Shown: positions 9,882 to 16,724 of the stretch, in pieces
Layout: each line of letters begins with the position of its first letter
Position numbering within the stretch: position 1 is the stretch's first letter
Assembly: GCF_000384235.1 (NCBI RefSeq)
Contig: NZ_KB913033.1
Location: 1,805,164-1,869,163, forward strand
Source: Hydrogenovibrio halophilus DSM 15072
GTDB taxonomy: Bacteria > Pseudomonadota > Gammaproteobacteria > Thiomicrospirales > Thiomicrospiraceae
Reading direction: 5' to 3'
DNA length: 64,000 nt
Notes under the pieces: model-generated
What the model saw: only the letters and a program-made list of their open reading frames with translations
Databases searched by the model: none
What the model was told of the DNA's origin: nothing
Position numbers and translations under genes: made by a program

Positions 9882-9942
9882 GATCTTTCAGCTCCGCTCA
9901 GGGTGACACCATCGTCATCCCGACGGAGCGGAGGGATCTTCC
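9882..9942. repeat. Dispersed imperfect-palindrome repeat (MITE-like)
   Basis: AAGATC at 9882 and GGGATCTT ending at 9942 bound two inverted halves. These contain CAGCTCCGCTCAGGGTGA on one side and TCATCCCGACGGAGCGGA on the other, so RNA or single-stranded DNA would form a long hairpin. Half-copies of the same element occur at 13877 and 20823. No coding potential. Confidence 0.7.
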
Positions 9943-10000
9943 TGATTGGGTGACATCCCTGAACACCTTTCAGCGTCACTCAGTGTGACAGCGGTTCAGG

Positions 10001-11143
10001 CTAGGGCCGGTTCAAGTGTTTCTGCTTGAAGGCGGCGAACGATTTTTTGATGTCGTAGTCTAGCATAGGTTTTCGCGCGGAAAGACCCCAATCCAGGCAC
10101 TGGTGGGGCGATTGAATGGCCTCAAGCAGGGCCTGCATCCAGCCGGCCTTGTTCAGGGCGGGCAGAATGCGTCCGGTCTGGTCATCGGTCACCAGCGTTT
10201 GTGGGCCGCCCCGGTCGCTGACCAGACAGCCGAGGCCGCTGGCCTGCGCTTCCATCACCACCTGGCCCAGGGTGTCGGTCACCGACGGAAACACAAACAG
10301 ATCGGCGCTGGCATAGACAATCGACAGGGCTTCACCGCGAATCGGGCCGGTAAAATATACATGGTGTTTTGCCAGACTGGCGGCCTTTTTCCGGTAGCGG
10401 CCTTCGCCCACCAGAATCAGGTCCGCGCCCAGATCTCCGTGGAGGCTTTGCAATGTCTGCCAGACATCCAGCAGAAAGGGAATCCCTTTTTCGATGTTGA
10501 TGCGGCCGACGTACAGCAGCTTTTTGCGTTCGGGGTCAAGCCCGAATTCCCGCCAGACAGAACCGTCCCGGTGACAGGGGTGAAACCGGTCCAGCCGCGT
10601 GCCCGGCGGCAAGGTGGTGATCCGGTCTGCGGGCAGGGCAATGTCGGTTTGCATGATCGATTCATAAGCTTTGGAGCGGGAAAACACCTGGGAAAAAGGC
10701 TGGTAAAAGCGGGCCATGACCTTGTCGGTGCGGCCTTTGACCCAGTGGGAGCGGGTCAGATCCAGCAGGTAGGCCGGAAAATCGGTGTGGTACGTGCCGA
10801 TCAGAGGCAGTGCCATTTTTTCGGCTTCCTGTTTGGCGAGCCAGCCGAAGGGGCCGGGGGTGGAAATGTGCACCGAATCCGGCTTCATCTCCTGCAAAAC
10901 GCCTTTTAAATGCTGTCTGGAAGGCCAGACCAGATCCATTTCCTGATAAAACGGCATCGGCACTCTGGCCCGCCAGGGCAGATTGGTGATCCAGGGCGCG
11001 TCAGGCAAAGGCTTGGCGGTGCTGGTGATCAGTCTCAAATCCAGATCGGGGTCTTCGGCGGCCAGTTCGCCCATGTCCTGAATAAAGCGCGAAACCCCGT
11101 TCAGGTCGCCCAGTGTGTCGGTAAACAAACAAACTTTGTGCAT
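10001..11143 (-). CDS. Glycosyltransferase family 4, putative glycolipid synthesis enzyme
   Basis: A 380-residue GT-B fold retaining glycosyltransferase. The N-terminal domain begins MHKVCLFTDTLGDLNGVSRF. The C-terminal domain carries the GT4 signature LLYVGRINIEKGIPFLL and the donor-binding region VFPSVTDTLGQVVMEAQASGLG. The start at 11143 is chosen because a longer reading to 11260 would overlap the upstream gene and a regulatory array. It is related to the next gene upstream but clearly a separate paralogue. Together with the PlcP-like and DgkA genes, it suggests glycosylation of diacylglycerol. An array of Pho-box-like repeats lies directly upstream. Sugar donor and acceptor are not provable from sequence. 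Confidence 0.85.
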   Translation of the reverse strand: MHKVCLFTDTLGDLNGVSRFIQDMGELAAEDPDLDLRLITSTAKPLPDAPWITNLPWRARVPMPFYQEMDLVWPSRQHLKGVLQEMKPDSVHISTPGPFGWLAKQEAEKMALPLIGTYHTDFPAYLLDLTRSHWVKGRTDKVMARFYQPFSQVFSRSKAYESIMQTDIALPADRITTLPPGTRLDRFHPCHRDGSVWREFGLDPERKKLLYVGRINIEKGIPFLLDVWQTLQSLHGDLGADLILVGEGRYRKKAASLAKHHVYFTGPIRGEALSIVYASADLFVFPSVTDTLGQVVMEAQASGLGCLVSDRGGPQTLVTDDQTGRILPALNKAGWMQALLEAIQSPHQCLDWGLSARKPMLDYDIKKSFAAFKQKHLNRP

Positions 11144-11186
11144 GATCCAGTCTCGTAAATGCCAATGGCTGAGACTAGCGCGTTTT

Positions 11187-11237
11187 CTGACGGCCTGAAT
11201 GAAACCTTTGTGAGGGTTGTGTGACGTTTTGATGAAA
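11187..11237 (-). promoter_or_regulatory. Pho-box-like array (five TGA/TCA repeats at 11-12 bp)
   Basis: On the minus strand, TTTCAT, CGTCAC, CCTCAC, TTTCAT and CGTCAG follow each other. Their TCA cores are spaced 11, 11, 11 and 12 bp. PhoB binds direct repeats of CTGTCA at 11-bp pitch, so this fits a degenerate tandem Pho box before the first glycosyltransferase gene. It fills the gap between the two glycosyltransferase genes. Confidence 0.6.
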
Positions 11238-11241
11238 TGCG

Positions 11242-12306
11242 TCAGTCCTGAGGCATCCACTGTGTCATGGGTTGGGGAATGTAGGCCAGATTGTGCAGGA
11301 ACTGCCGGGATGCGCCACGCCAGGTGTATTCGGGAATGGTTTTGGCCAGATCCGGGTGTTTGAGCGACTGGGCATCGATGATCGCGGTATAGAGGTCGCT
11401 CGAGAGCACGCCATTGAGGTCCGGGGTGATAATGTCTTTGGGACCGGTCACGGGAAAGGCCGCCACGGGGGTGCCGCAGGCAATGGCCTCGATATTGACC
11501 ACGCCGAAGGTGTCGGTCAGCGACGGAAACACAAACGCACGCGCCCCGGCGTAAAGACCGGCCAGATTGGCACCGGATTGAGCTCCGGTAAACAGGGCAT
11601 CGGGGTAATCGGTTTCCAGCGCATCGCGTTCCGGCCCGTCTCCCACCACCACTTTCTGGCCGGGCAGATTCAGGTCCAGAAACGCACGCAGATTTTTTTC
11701 CGGTGCGACCCGTCCGACGTACAGATAATAGGTTTCTGCCAGGCCTGGTGGTTTTTGATAGTCCGGCGATCGGTCGGCGTGGGGATGGAAGTAGCGATTG
11801 TCCACGCCGCGGGTCATGTGGGTCAGGTGTGAGAATCCGGCGCGGCTCAGGGTTTCCCGCATGGAAGCGGTGGGCACAAAGGTGCGCGTGGCCGGGCGGT
11901 GAAAGCGGCGCAGCAGGGCGTAGGTCCAGCTTTCCGGAATGGGTGCGCGGGCACGCACATATTGCGGGTATTGGGTGTGATAAGCCGTGGTAAACGGCCA
12001 GCCCCAGCGCTTGGCCAGCTTACGGGCCTTCCAGCCCAGCGCGCCTTCGGTCGCAATGTGCAGCGCTTCGGGTTCGAATTGGCGCAACCGTTCTGCCAGA
12101 TCCGGTGCCCGCCAGACCCAGGGGATTTCCTTGTAAGTGGGCAGCGGAATGCTGGGGTAATCGCCGGGCTGGATCACATCCACCTCTATGCCCTGATTCT
12201 GCAGTTGCTTCACCAGTTGCGAAAGGGTGGTGACCACGCCATTGACCTGGGGCGACCAGGCATCGGTGACCAGTGTCAGGCGGCGGATAGCGGGGTGTGT
12301 TGTCAT
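11242..12306 (-). CDS. Glycosyltransferase family 4 (Agt/MgtA-like)
   Basis: A 354-residue GT-B enzyme. The N-terminus LVTDAWSPQVNGVV is the typical opening of the MgtA / Agt / SqdX-like GT4 group, followed by HIATEGALG, AYHTQYP and the hallmark YVGRVAPEKNLRAFL. The donor loop is FPSLTDTFGVVNIEAIACG. Known relatives transfer mannose, glucose or glucuronate to diacylglycerol, including Agt of the phosphate-starvation lipid-remodelling pathway in marine and soil bacteria. The start at 12306 is chosen because the Pho-type promoter at 12337-12381 would otherwise lie inside the gene. The partial palindrome at 11739-11749 is read KPPGLAE. Confidence 0.87.
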   Translation of the reverse strand: MTTHPAIRRLTLVTDAWSPQVNGVVTTLSQLVKQLQNQGIEVDVIQPGDYPSIPLPTYKEIPWVWRAPDLAERLRQFEPEALHIATEGALGWKARKLAKRWGWPFTTAYHTQYPQYVRARAPIPESWTYALLRRFHRPATRTFVPTASMRETLSRAGFSHLTHMTRGVDNRYFHPHADRSPDYQKPPGLAETYYLYVGRVAPEKNLRAFLDLNLPGQKVVVGDGPERDALETDYPDALFTGAQSGANLAGLYAGARAFVFPSLTDTFGVVNIEAIACGTPVAAFPVTGPKDIITPDLNGVLSSDLYTAIIDAQSLKHPDLAKTIPEYTWRGASRQFLHNLAYIPQPMTQWMPQD

Positions 12307-12331
12307 AAAGCAGGCTCGGTCATTCAGTAAA

Positions 12332-12346
12332 CAACGATTATCGTTG
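12332..12346. promoter_or_regulatory. Perfect 15-bp dyad over the glycosyltransferase promoter
   Basis: CAACGATTATCGTTG has two perfect 7-bp arms. It covers the -10 hexamer GATAAT (minus strand, 12337-12342). A dyad in this place is where a repressor would bind. No known regulator is recognised. Confidence 0.5.
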
Positions 12347-12352
12347 GTCAAT

Positions 12353-12381
12353 GTGACAGGCGTGAGCAGATTGGATGACAG
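12353..12381 (-). promoter_or_regulatory. Pho box before the Agt-like glycosyltransferase gene
   Basis: Minus strand: CTGTCAT, a degenerate TCTGCTC and CTGTCAC, each at 11-bp pitch. The -10 hexamer GATAAT begins exactly 10 nt after the last repeat, as in PhoB-dependent promoters where the box replaces the -35. Confidence 0.75.
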
Positions 12382-12403
12382 TGAGATGAAAGCGGTGGTC
12401 TGG

Positions 12404-12432
12404 CTGTCATGCAACCGTCATCAAAGCGTCAC
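12404..12432 (+). promoter_or_regulatory. Pho box before the PlcP-like gene
   Basis: CTGTCAT-GCAA-CCGTCAT followed by CAAA-GCGTCAC: three direct repeats at 11-bp pitch, close to the PhoB consensus CTGTCAT-N4-CTGTCAT. It is divergent from the box at 12353-12381. A weak -10 (TAAACT) lies about 22 bp after the last repeat. Confidence 0.78.
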
Positions 12433-12494
12433 GCGGTTGTTGTGTCGGCTTTTTAAACTGGCTGCAAAATCCAAACAGAGCGAACACAAGACTG

Positions 12495-13403
12495 ATGACG
12501 GAGACCGATCAACTGGCGGACAACGCCTTGCCCGACTGGATGGCATCCATTGAATCCGACGATCTGATTGTGGCCGAAAACGACCACCAGACCAATTGGT
12601 ATCGCAGCATTTTCATTTCCGATGTGCATTTGGGGTCCAAAGCGGCCAAGGCCGAATTTCTGGCCGAATTTCTGAAATACCACCAGTGCGATAAATTGTT
12701 TCTGGTCGGCGACATCATCGATGGCTGGCGCTTGAAAAAACGTATTTTTTGGCCGCAGACCCACACCAATGTGATCCGCCGGATTCTGACCAAAGCCAAA
12801 CGCGGTACCGAAGTGGTGTTTGTGACCGGCAACCACGACGACTTTCTGCGCCGCTATTCCGGGATCGATTTCGGCAATATTCAACTGACCGACGAGGCCG
12901 AACACGAAACCCTCAACGGGGATCGGCTGCTGGTGGTGCATGGCGACAAGTACGACAGCGTGATCCAGACTCAGAAATGGTTGGCGGTGGTGGGCGATTG
13001 GGGCTATGAAACCCTGGTGCTGCTCAACCGCCATTTCAACCGTCTGCGCCAGAAATTCGGCATGGGCTACTGGTCTCTGTCGGCGTACGTCAAACACAAG
13101 GTCAAATCCGCGGTGTCGTTTATCACCGCCTACGAAGAAGCCGTGGTCAAAGACTGCCGGGAACAGGGGTATGATGGCGTGGTCTGCGGGCACATCCATC
13201 ACCCGGAAATCCGCAAGATCGACGAGATCGACTATTACAACTGCGGGGACTGGGTGGAGTCCTGCACCGCGATGGTGGAAACCGCCAGCGGCGAACTCAA
13301 ATTGCTGAAATGGGTCGACATCCAGCACGCGCAGAATCGGGAACAGCCCTTGCCAGCAAGCGCTCAGCCAGCGGAGCCGGAGGTGGCGCGTGAGCAAGTT
13401 TGA
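12495..13403 (+). CDS. PlcP-like metallophosphoesterase (LpxH/UDP-diacylglucosamine hydrolase-like fold)
   Basis: A 302-residue calcineurin-like phosphoesterase with all metal-binding blocks: SDVHLGS (D-x-H), GDIIDGW (GDxxD), GNHDD (GNHD), VHGDKYD and GHIHHPEI (GHxH). The sequence type is the one often annotated as UDP-2,3-diacylglucosamine diphosphatase but longer than LpxH. PlcP phospholipases C of phosphate-starved bacteria belong here; they cleave phosphatidyl lipids to diacylglycerol. That role is inferred from the Pho box upstream, the two lipid-type glycosyltransferases, and dgkA overlapping its 3' end. An alternative is a true lipid A enzyme, but LpxH genes rarely have this context. 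Confidence 0.8.
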   Translation: MTETDQLADNALPDWMASIESDDLIVAENDHQTNWYRSIFISDVHLGSKAAKAEFLAEFLKYHQCDKLFLVGDIIDGWRLKKRIFWPQTHTNVIRRILTKAKRGTEVVFVTGNHDDFLRRYSGIDFGNIQLTDEAEHETLNGDRLLVVHGDKYDSVIQTQKWLAVVGDWGYETLVLLNRHFNRLRQKFGMGYWSLSAYVKHKVKSAVSFITAYEEAVVKDCREQGYDGVVCGHIHHPEIRKIDEIDYYNCGDWVESCTAMVETASGELKLLKWVDIQHAQNREQPLPASAQPAEPEVAREQV

Positions 13404-13824
13404 GCAAAGGCCCTCCGGGCTGGCCAATGTGCATTCCCATGCAATGAAACCTGGGCACCGGGGCTTTGTCCGCATCATCAAAGCGGCGGGGTATTCCTGG
13501 CACGGCATCAAGGCCTGTTACAAAAACGAAGCCGCATTCCGCCAGGAGCTGTGGTTGCTGGTGGTGCTGACGCCCTTGTCTATGTGGCTGTCGACCAACG
13601 CGGTCGAGTTTCTGTTGCTGATCGGTTCGGTGGTGTTGCTGCTGGTGGTGGAACTGCTCAATACCGCGATTGAAATGGTGGTGGACCGACACGGCGAAGA
13701 ATGGCACCCGCTGGCCAAACTGGCCAAAGACATGGGCTCGGCCGCGGTGTTTGTGATGATGGCCCTGGCCGGGCTGGTGTGGCTCACCATCGCCATCTCC
13801 CGCTTCGGCTGGCAGTGGTTTTAA
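13390..13824 (+). CDS. dgkA: Diacylglycerol kinase
   Basis: Small inner-membrane kinase that phosphorylates diacylglycerol to phosphatidic acid. The 144 residues have three hydrophobic helices. NEAAFRQE and the catalytic NTAIEMVVDR (family signature E-x-x-N-T/S-A-I-E-x-V-V-D) are present. The GTG start has GGAGG 7 bases upstream and overlaps the preceding phosphoesterase gene by 14 bp, showing translational coupling. In this operon it would recycle the diacylglycerol released by the PlcP-like enzyme or compete with the glycosyltransferases for it. The N-terminal ~20 residues are longer than in E. coli DgkA; ATG at 13444 is an alternative start. Confidence 0.93.
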   Translation: MSKFEQRPSGLANVHSHAMKPGHRGFVRIIKAAGYSWHGIKACYKNEAAFRQELWLLVVLTPLSMWLSTNAVEFLLLIGSVVLLLVVELLNTAIEMVVDRHGEEWHPLAKLAKDMGSAAVFVMMALAGLVWLTIAISRFGWQWF

Positions 13825-13836
13825 GTCCGTAATCGA

Positions 13837-13868
13837 TGCCTTTTTAACCAGGCCTGGTCAAAAAGGCA
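13837..13868. repeat. Iterated palindrome copy 3, extended to a 32-bp dyad
   Basis: The exact 12-mer at 13847-13858 is the centre of a 32-bp inverted repeat with a single mismatched pair. The outer arms are TGCCTTTTT and AAAAAGGCA. It lies 12 bp after the dgkA stop. It might also serve as a terminator-like structure, but there is no T-run after it. Confidence 0.9.
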
Positions 13869-13876
13869 GGAATGCC

Positions 13877-13903
13877 GCTCTTAAAAGACCTTTCGGCTTT
13901 ACT
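13877..13903. repeat. Left boundary repeat of accessory island
   Basis: GCTCTTAAAAGACC then TTTCGGCTTTACT. It matches 25 of 27 bases of the copy at 20823-20849, in the same orientation. Composition shifts to AT-rich just to the right. Confidence 0.75.
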
Positions 13904-13968
13904 AAAAATGCCAGATGAAAAGTTATGTCAACCGTTAGCTCAAATTTCCCATTATAAGCTTCACTTTT

Positions 13969-15018
13969 TTATGAATTCTTGGGGCTGATAAGATCACGTC
14001 GTTTCAGATTAGATTCGTCTGATGTTTTTTGAACAATTTCCAACGCATGCTGCAATATGGCTTTACGCCAGGAAGATGGTTCAAGCACCTCGATTTTCGA
14101 TCCAAAGCCCATTAGCCACCACTGTGTTTGCTGGTCATTCGGAACCATCGCGGTCAGCCGCATTTGGTGAGGGTTATCGGTTTTTTCCAGTGTTTGGTGT
14201 TCGCTCACTGGCGTTTCTTTGAGGTGCCAAGCCGTATCCGCATCTATCAAGGCTTTCAGGGTAATATTCTGTTCATCAACTGGATAGCCAAACGCGCCCG
14301 ATTTTACATAGTCTTCAAGGCAGAAATTTGGTTGTTGTCGGCTGTTTTGATCAAGTATCTCAATCGACTGAAATCGATGTAAAGCAAATTGCCTGACGTT
14401 TTCATAATCGTTGACCATGGCGAGTAAGTATGTACTGCTATGCCTAACGACTAAACCCAAAGGATGCAGGCGGTAAATTTTGCATTCGTTCTTTTTTCGG
14501 CTCAAATACTCAGAATTCAAAACCTTTCCCATTAACAGACCTTCCGTAACACTCCTCCAAATGCATTCGGGTATTTCGGCTGGAATTAAGCTCTTGCCGT
14601 TAGGGACGGCTTTGATTTGATGACGCCAATGCTGAAATAAATTCCGCTTTTGCCCATCTAAAAAATCGCGCGCCTGTTGAAATTGCGGTTGCAGTTTATC
14701 AAAAGCAATCGCGGGTAATAACGGCTGCAAGTGCTCTTCCGCCAAAACCCAGCTTAAGGCGCTGATCGCGTCCAATGCGGGTAGGTTACTTTTGTAGCCT
14801 TCACGAAAACTCCAGCGGTAAGGTTTTTGGCTGCTGTCGCAATCAATCGGGAAATAAGTGGATAACTTCTCAAGGTCGCGCTGCACCATGCGCATAGAGA
14901 CCTCAAAGCCCTCTTCTTCCATGAACGACACCAGGGTCGTCGTGTTCTTGTAAAAAGGTGAGCGTGGAATGGATTGCATTAAAGCAATTAAGCGAAAAAG
15001 TGTTTCAGATTGACTCAT
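13969..15018 (-). CDS. WYL-domain transcriptional regulator
   Basis: A 349-residue regulator. The N-terminal winged helix (about 1-70) contains FEVSMRMVQRDLEKLSTYFPI, the DeoR-like HTH recognition region. The middle holds the WYL-type beta domain (KIYRLHPLGLVVRHSSTYLLA, then HRFQSIEIL), and a WCX-like C-terminus follows (MVPNDQQTQWWLMGFGSKIEV). WYL proteins sense ligands, often nucleic acid or cyclic nucleotides, and many control defence genes. It is the first gene inside the island, on the strand opposite the other island proteins. It may regulate the nearby HEPN-like gene or itself; the inverted repeat at 15091-15113 is a candidate operator. Confidence 0.85.
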   Translation of the reverse strand: MSQSETLFRLIALMQSIPRSPFYKNTTTLVSFMEEEGFEVSMRMVQRDLEKLSTYFPIDCDSSQKPYRWSFREGYKSNLPALDAISALSWVLAEEHLQPLLPAIAFDKLQPQFQQARDFLDGQKRNLFQHWRHQIKAVPNGKSLIPAEIPECIWRSVTEGLLMGKVLNSEYLSRKKNECKIYRLHPLGLVVRHSSTYLLAMVNDYENVRQFALHRFQSIEILDQNSRQQPNFCLEDYVKSGAFGYPVDEQNITLKALIDADTAWHLKETPVSEHQTLEKTDNPHQMRLTAMVPNDQQTQWWLMGFGSKIEVLEPSSWRKAILQHALEIVQKTSDESNLKRRDLISPKNS

Positions 15019-15090
15019 GTCGGATATTGAAACTCCATATGAAAACGTGACAGCAGTGTATCAGAGCGACACTCTATGACGCTGGGAAAT

Positions 15091-15113
15091 GTTAACTTTG
15101 TACGGAAGTTAAC
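15091..15113. promoter_or_regulatory. Inverted repeat GTTAACTT-N7-AAGTTAAC, candidate operator
   Basis: Two perfect 8-bp arms at 15091-15098 and 15106-15113. They span the stop of the zinc-ribbon gene and lie about 75 bp upstream of the WYL regulator start. No T-run follows in the minus direction, so an operator is more likely than a terminator. Confidence 0.45.
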
Positions 15114-15306
15114 GTTTTTCGCCGAATATTTCAGCCAGAGTGCCGAGTAATGGTCCATTAATGACTTCCTGTTTAAGGGCTGCGCTGCCGCACTTGGGGC
15201 AATTTTCGGGTATGGGTTTAAATTGAACATCGGATTGGGGGGCGTAAGTTCTTGACCAACCACAATTTTCGCAAATCAATTTGAAGGGTTTCGGTTTCCA
15301 GGCCAT
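15109..15306 (-). CDS. Small zinc-ribbon protein, 65 aa
   Basis: Two CxxC knuckles are visible: ICENCGW near residue 12 and NCPKCGSAAL near residue 36, spaced as in a rubredoxin-like zinc ribbon. No other domain. Function unknown; such proteins are common partners of DNA- or RNA-binding regulators. It is probably transcribed with the WYL gene (90-bp gap, same strand). Confidence 0.75.
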   Translation of the reverse strand: MAWKPKPFKLICENCGWSRTYAPQSDVQFKPIPENCPKCGSAALKQEVINGPLLGTLAEIFGEKR

Positions 15307-15409
15307 GAATTCACCTATGAGGATATAAAAAATAAGAGATATTTATATTACATAGAAATAAAGATAATTTGGTAAAAGTTTATTGAATAAAACCGTGTAA
15401 AAAACTTGT

Positions 15410-15438
15410 TTGACAAATTAGGAAGCCGCGATTATTAT
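15410..15438 (+). promoter_or_regulatory. Consensus sigma-70 promoter of the HEPN-like gene
   Basis: TTGACA at 15410 and TATTAT at 15433 with a 17-bp spacer. AACTTGT (15403-15409) and ACAAGTT (15451-15457) form an inverted repeat that brackets the promoter, suggesting repression by a looping or dimeric regulator. Confidence 0.7.
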
Positions 15439-15484
15439 TACGTATCTTTGACAAGTTCATAAACGCTCAAGATGATCACCAACT

Positions 15485-16135
15485 ATGAGTCTAACAGCAA
15501 AATCACTAAAAGCACATCATCGAAAAATTCGTGACGAACACCCTGCTCCTCTGAGTTTGAGGGTTCACAGGGCGATCAGTTGGCTTGCAAAAGCCGAACT
15601 GTCGGAAGATCATGATACTCGGTTTATTATGCTTTGGATTGCCTTTAACGCCGCCTACTCTCAAGATACCGGGCTAACTCACATCAGCGACAGTCATAAA
15701 TTCAACCAGTTTCTTGACCGGATGGTTCAACTGGATGACCACAATGCATTACAGCAGCATCTATGGAAAGAATTTACCCAAGCCATTCGCGTACTTCTGG
15801 ACAATCCTTATGTTTATCAACCCTACTGGAACCACCAAAATGGGATTGAGGGTTATGAAGACTGGCAAATGACCTTCACCAAGGCAAAACAAGCTGCGCA
15901 GCATGCACTTATGACTAAAGATACAGCAAAAGTGCTAGGCATAGTGTTTCACCGACTCTACACCCTACGAAACCAAATTATGCACGGAGGCGCAACCTGG
16001 AACGGTCAAACCAACCGCCAACAACTCAAAGATGCGACTCAGATTCTTGGAAAAATCGTACCAATCATAATCAACATCATGATGAGCCACCCAGAACAAA
16101 TCTGGGGTGAAGCATGTTATCCGGTTGTAGAGTAA
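15485..16135 (+). CDS. HEPN-like domain protein
   Basis: A 216-residue, mostly helical protein. Near the C-terminus it has LRNQIMHGGATWN, an R-x4-H motif (R162, H167), as in the HEPN superfamily of ribonucleases and RNA-binding domains. The N-terminal region SLRVHRAISWLAKAEL and RFIMLWIAFNAAYSQ is characteristic of a widespread uncharacterised family that I recall by sequence but cannot name. HEPN proteins commonly act in toxin-antitoxin and anti-phage systems by cutting RNA. No cognate antitoxin is adjacent. It has its own strong promoter, and the WYL regulator and zinc-ribbon genes diverge from it. Confidence 0.7.
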   Translation: MSLTAKSLKAHHRKIRDEHPAPLSLRVHRAISWLAKAELSEDHDTRFIMLWIAFNAAYSQDTGLTHISDSHKFNQFLDRMVQLDDHNALQQHLWKEFTQAIRVLLDNPYVYQPYWNHQNGIEGYEDWQMTFTKAKQAAQHALMTKDTAKVLGIVFHRLYTLRNQIMHGGATWNGQTNRQQLKDATQILGKIVPIIINIMMSHPEQIWGEACYPVVE

Positions 16136-16312
16136 AGAATAAATCAATGGTGCGTAAAGTTTTACTAAATCTAAATTGAATATAAAAAGGAATTAATCAA
16201 GACCTGAATTAAGTATAAAAATTAAAAAATTTTATCACATAGTATCAATAATTATATCTATAGTATCTTTTAACCCGTAGTGTATTTTATAATGAAGTGC
16301 AAGGAAAATATC

Positions 16313-16711
16313 ATGTTTTTACAAAATCTATCTTTAATTGAGAAAAAATCTTTTTTAGCTATTGCACATCACATAGCTAGAAGTGATGGTGATTTTTCTG
16401 AAAAGCAAAAAATGATTATTTCTCAGTATTGTGATGAAATGTTAGTGAGTAATGTTGACTTTGATGAGTCAACTTTTAATTTGGACTCTGAATTAAGTAA
16501 AGTTAAATCTCCAGAATCACAAAAAATTATGCTTCTTGAATTAATGGCATTAGTTTATTCAGATGACCAATTACATGAAAGTGAAAAAGAAGTAATTGAT
16601 GCAATGGTTAAGGATTTTAACCTTTCAGAGGAGGTGATTAACATTTATGCTCAGTGGGGCAAGTCTATGATTGCTCTAATGAGTCAAGCCAATTCTTTAA
16701 TTAAGTTGTAA
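16313..16711 (+). CDS. TerB-like protein
   Basis: A 132-residue acidic helical protein. HHIARSDGDFSEKQKMII and LVYSDDQLHESEKEVIDAM are two copies of the acidic helix pattern seen in TerB/DUF533-type tellurite-resistance folds, which bind metal with Asp/Glu residues. The start at 16313 has AAGGAAA upstream; an ATG at 16280 lacks one. It is AT-rich, unlike the core genome. It is separated by only 13 bp from the next gene, so the two form an operon. TerB-like proteins often sit in stress or phage-response loci at the membrane. Confidence 0.6.
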   Translation: MFLQNLSLIEKKSFLAIAHHIARSDGDFSEKQKMIISQYCDEMLVSNVDFDESTFNLDSELSKVKSPESQKIMLLELMALVYSDDQLHESEKEVIDAMVKDFNLSEEVINIYAQWGKSMIALMSQANSLIKL

Positions 16712-16724
16712 AGGGGTATCTCTT

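Noticed and set aside
12453-13511. Long open frame on the minus strand opposite the PlcP-like gene
   Set aside because: It is a mirror of a well-supported gene with all phosphoesterase motifs; the antisense protein has no recognisable features. The same applies to 29614-31269, 32663-34183 and 41226-43025.
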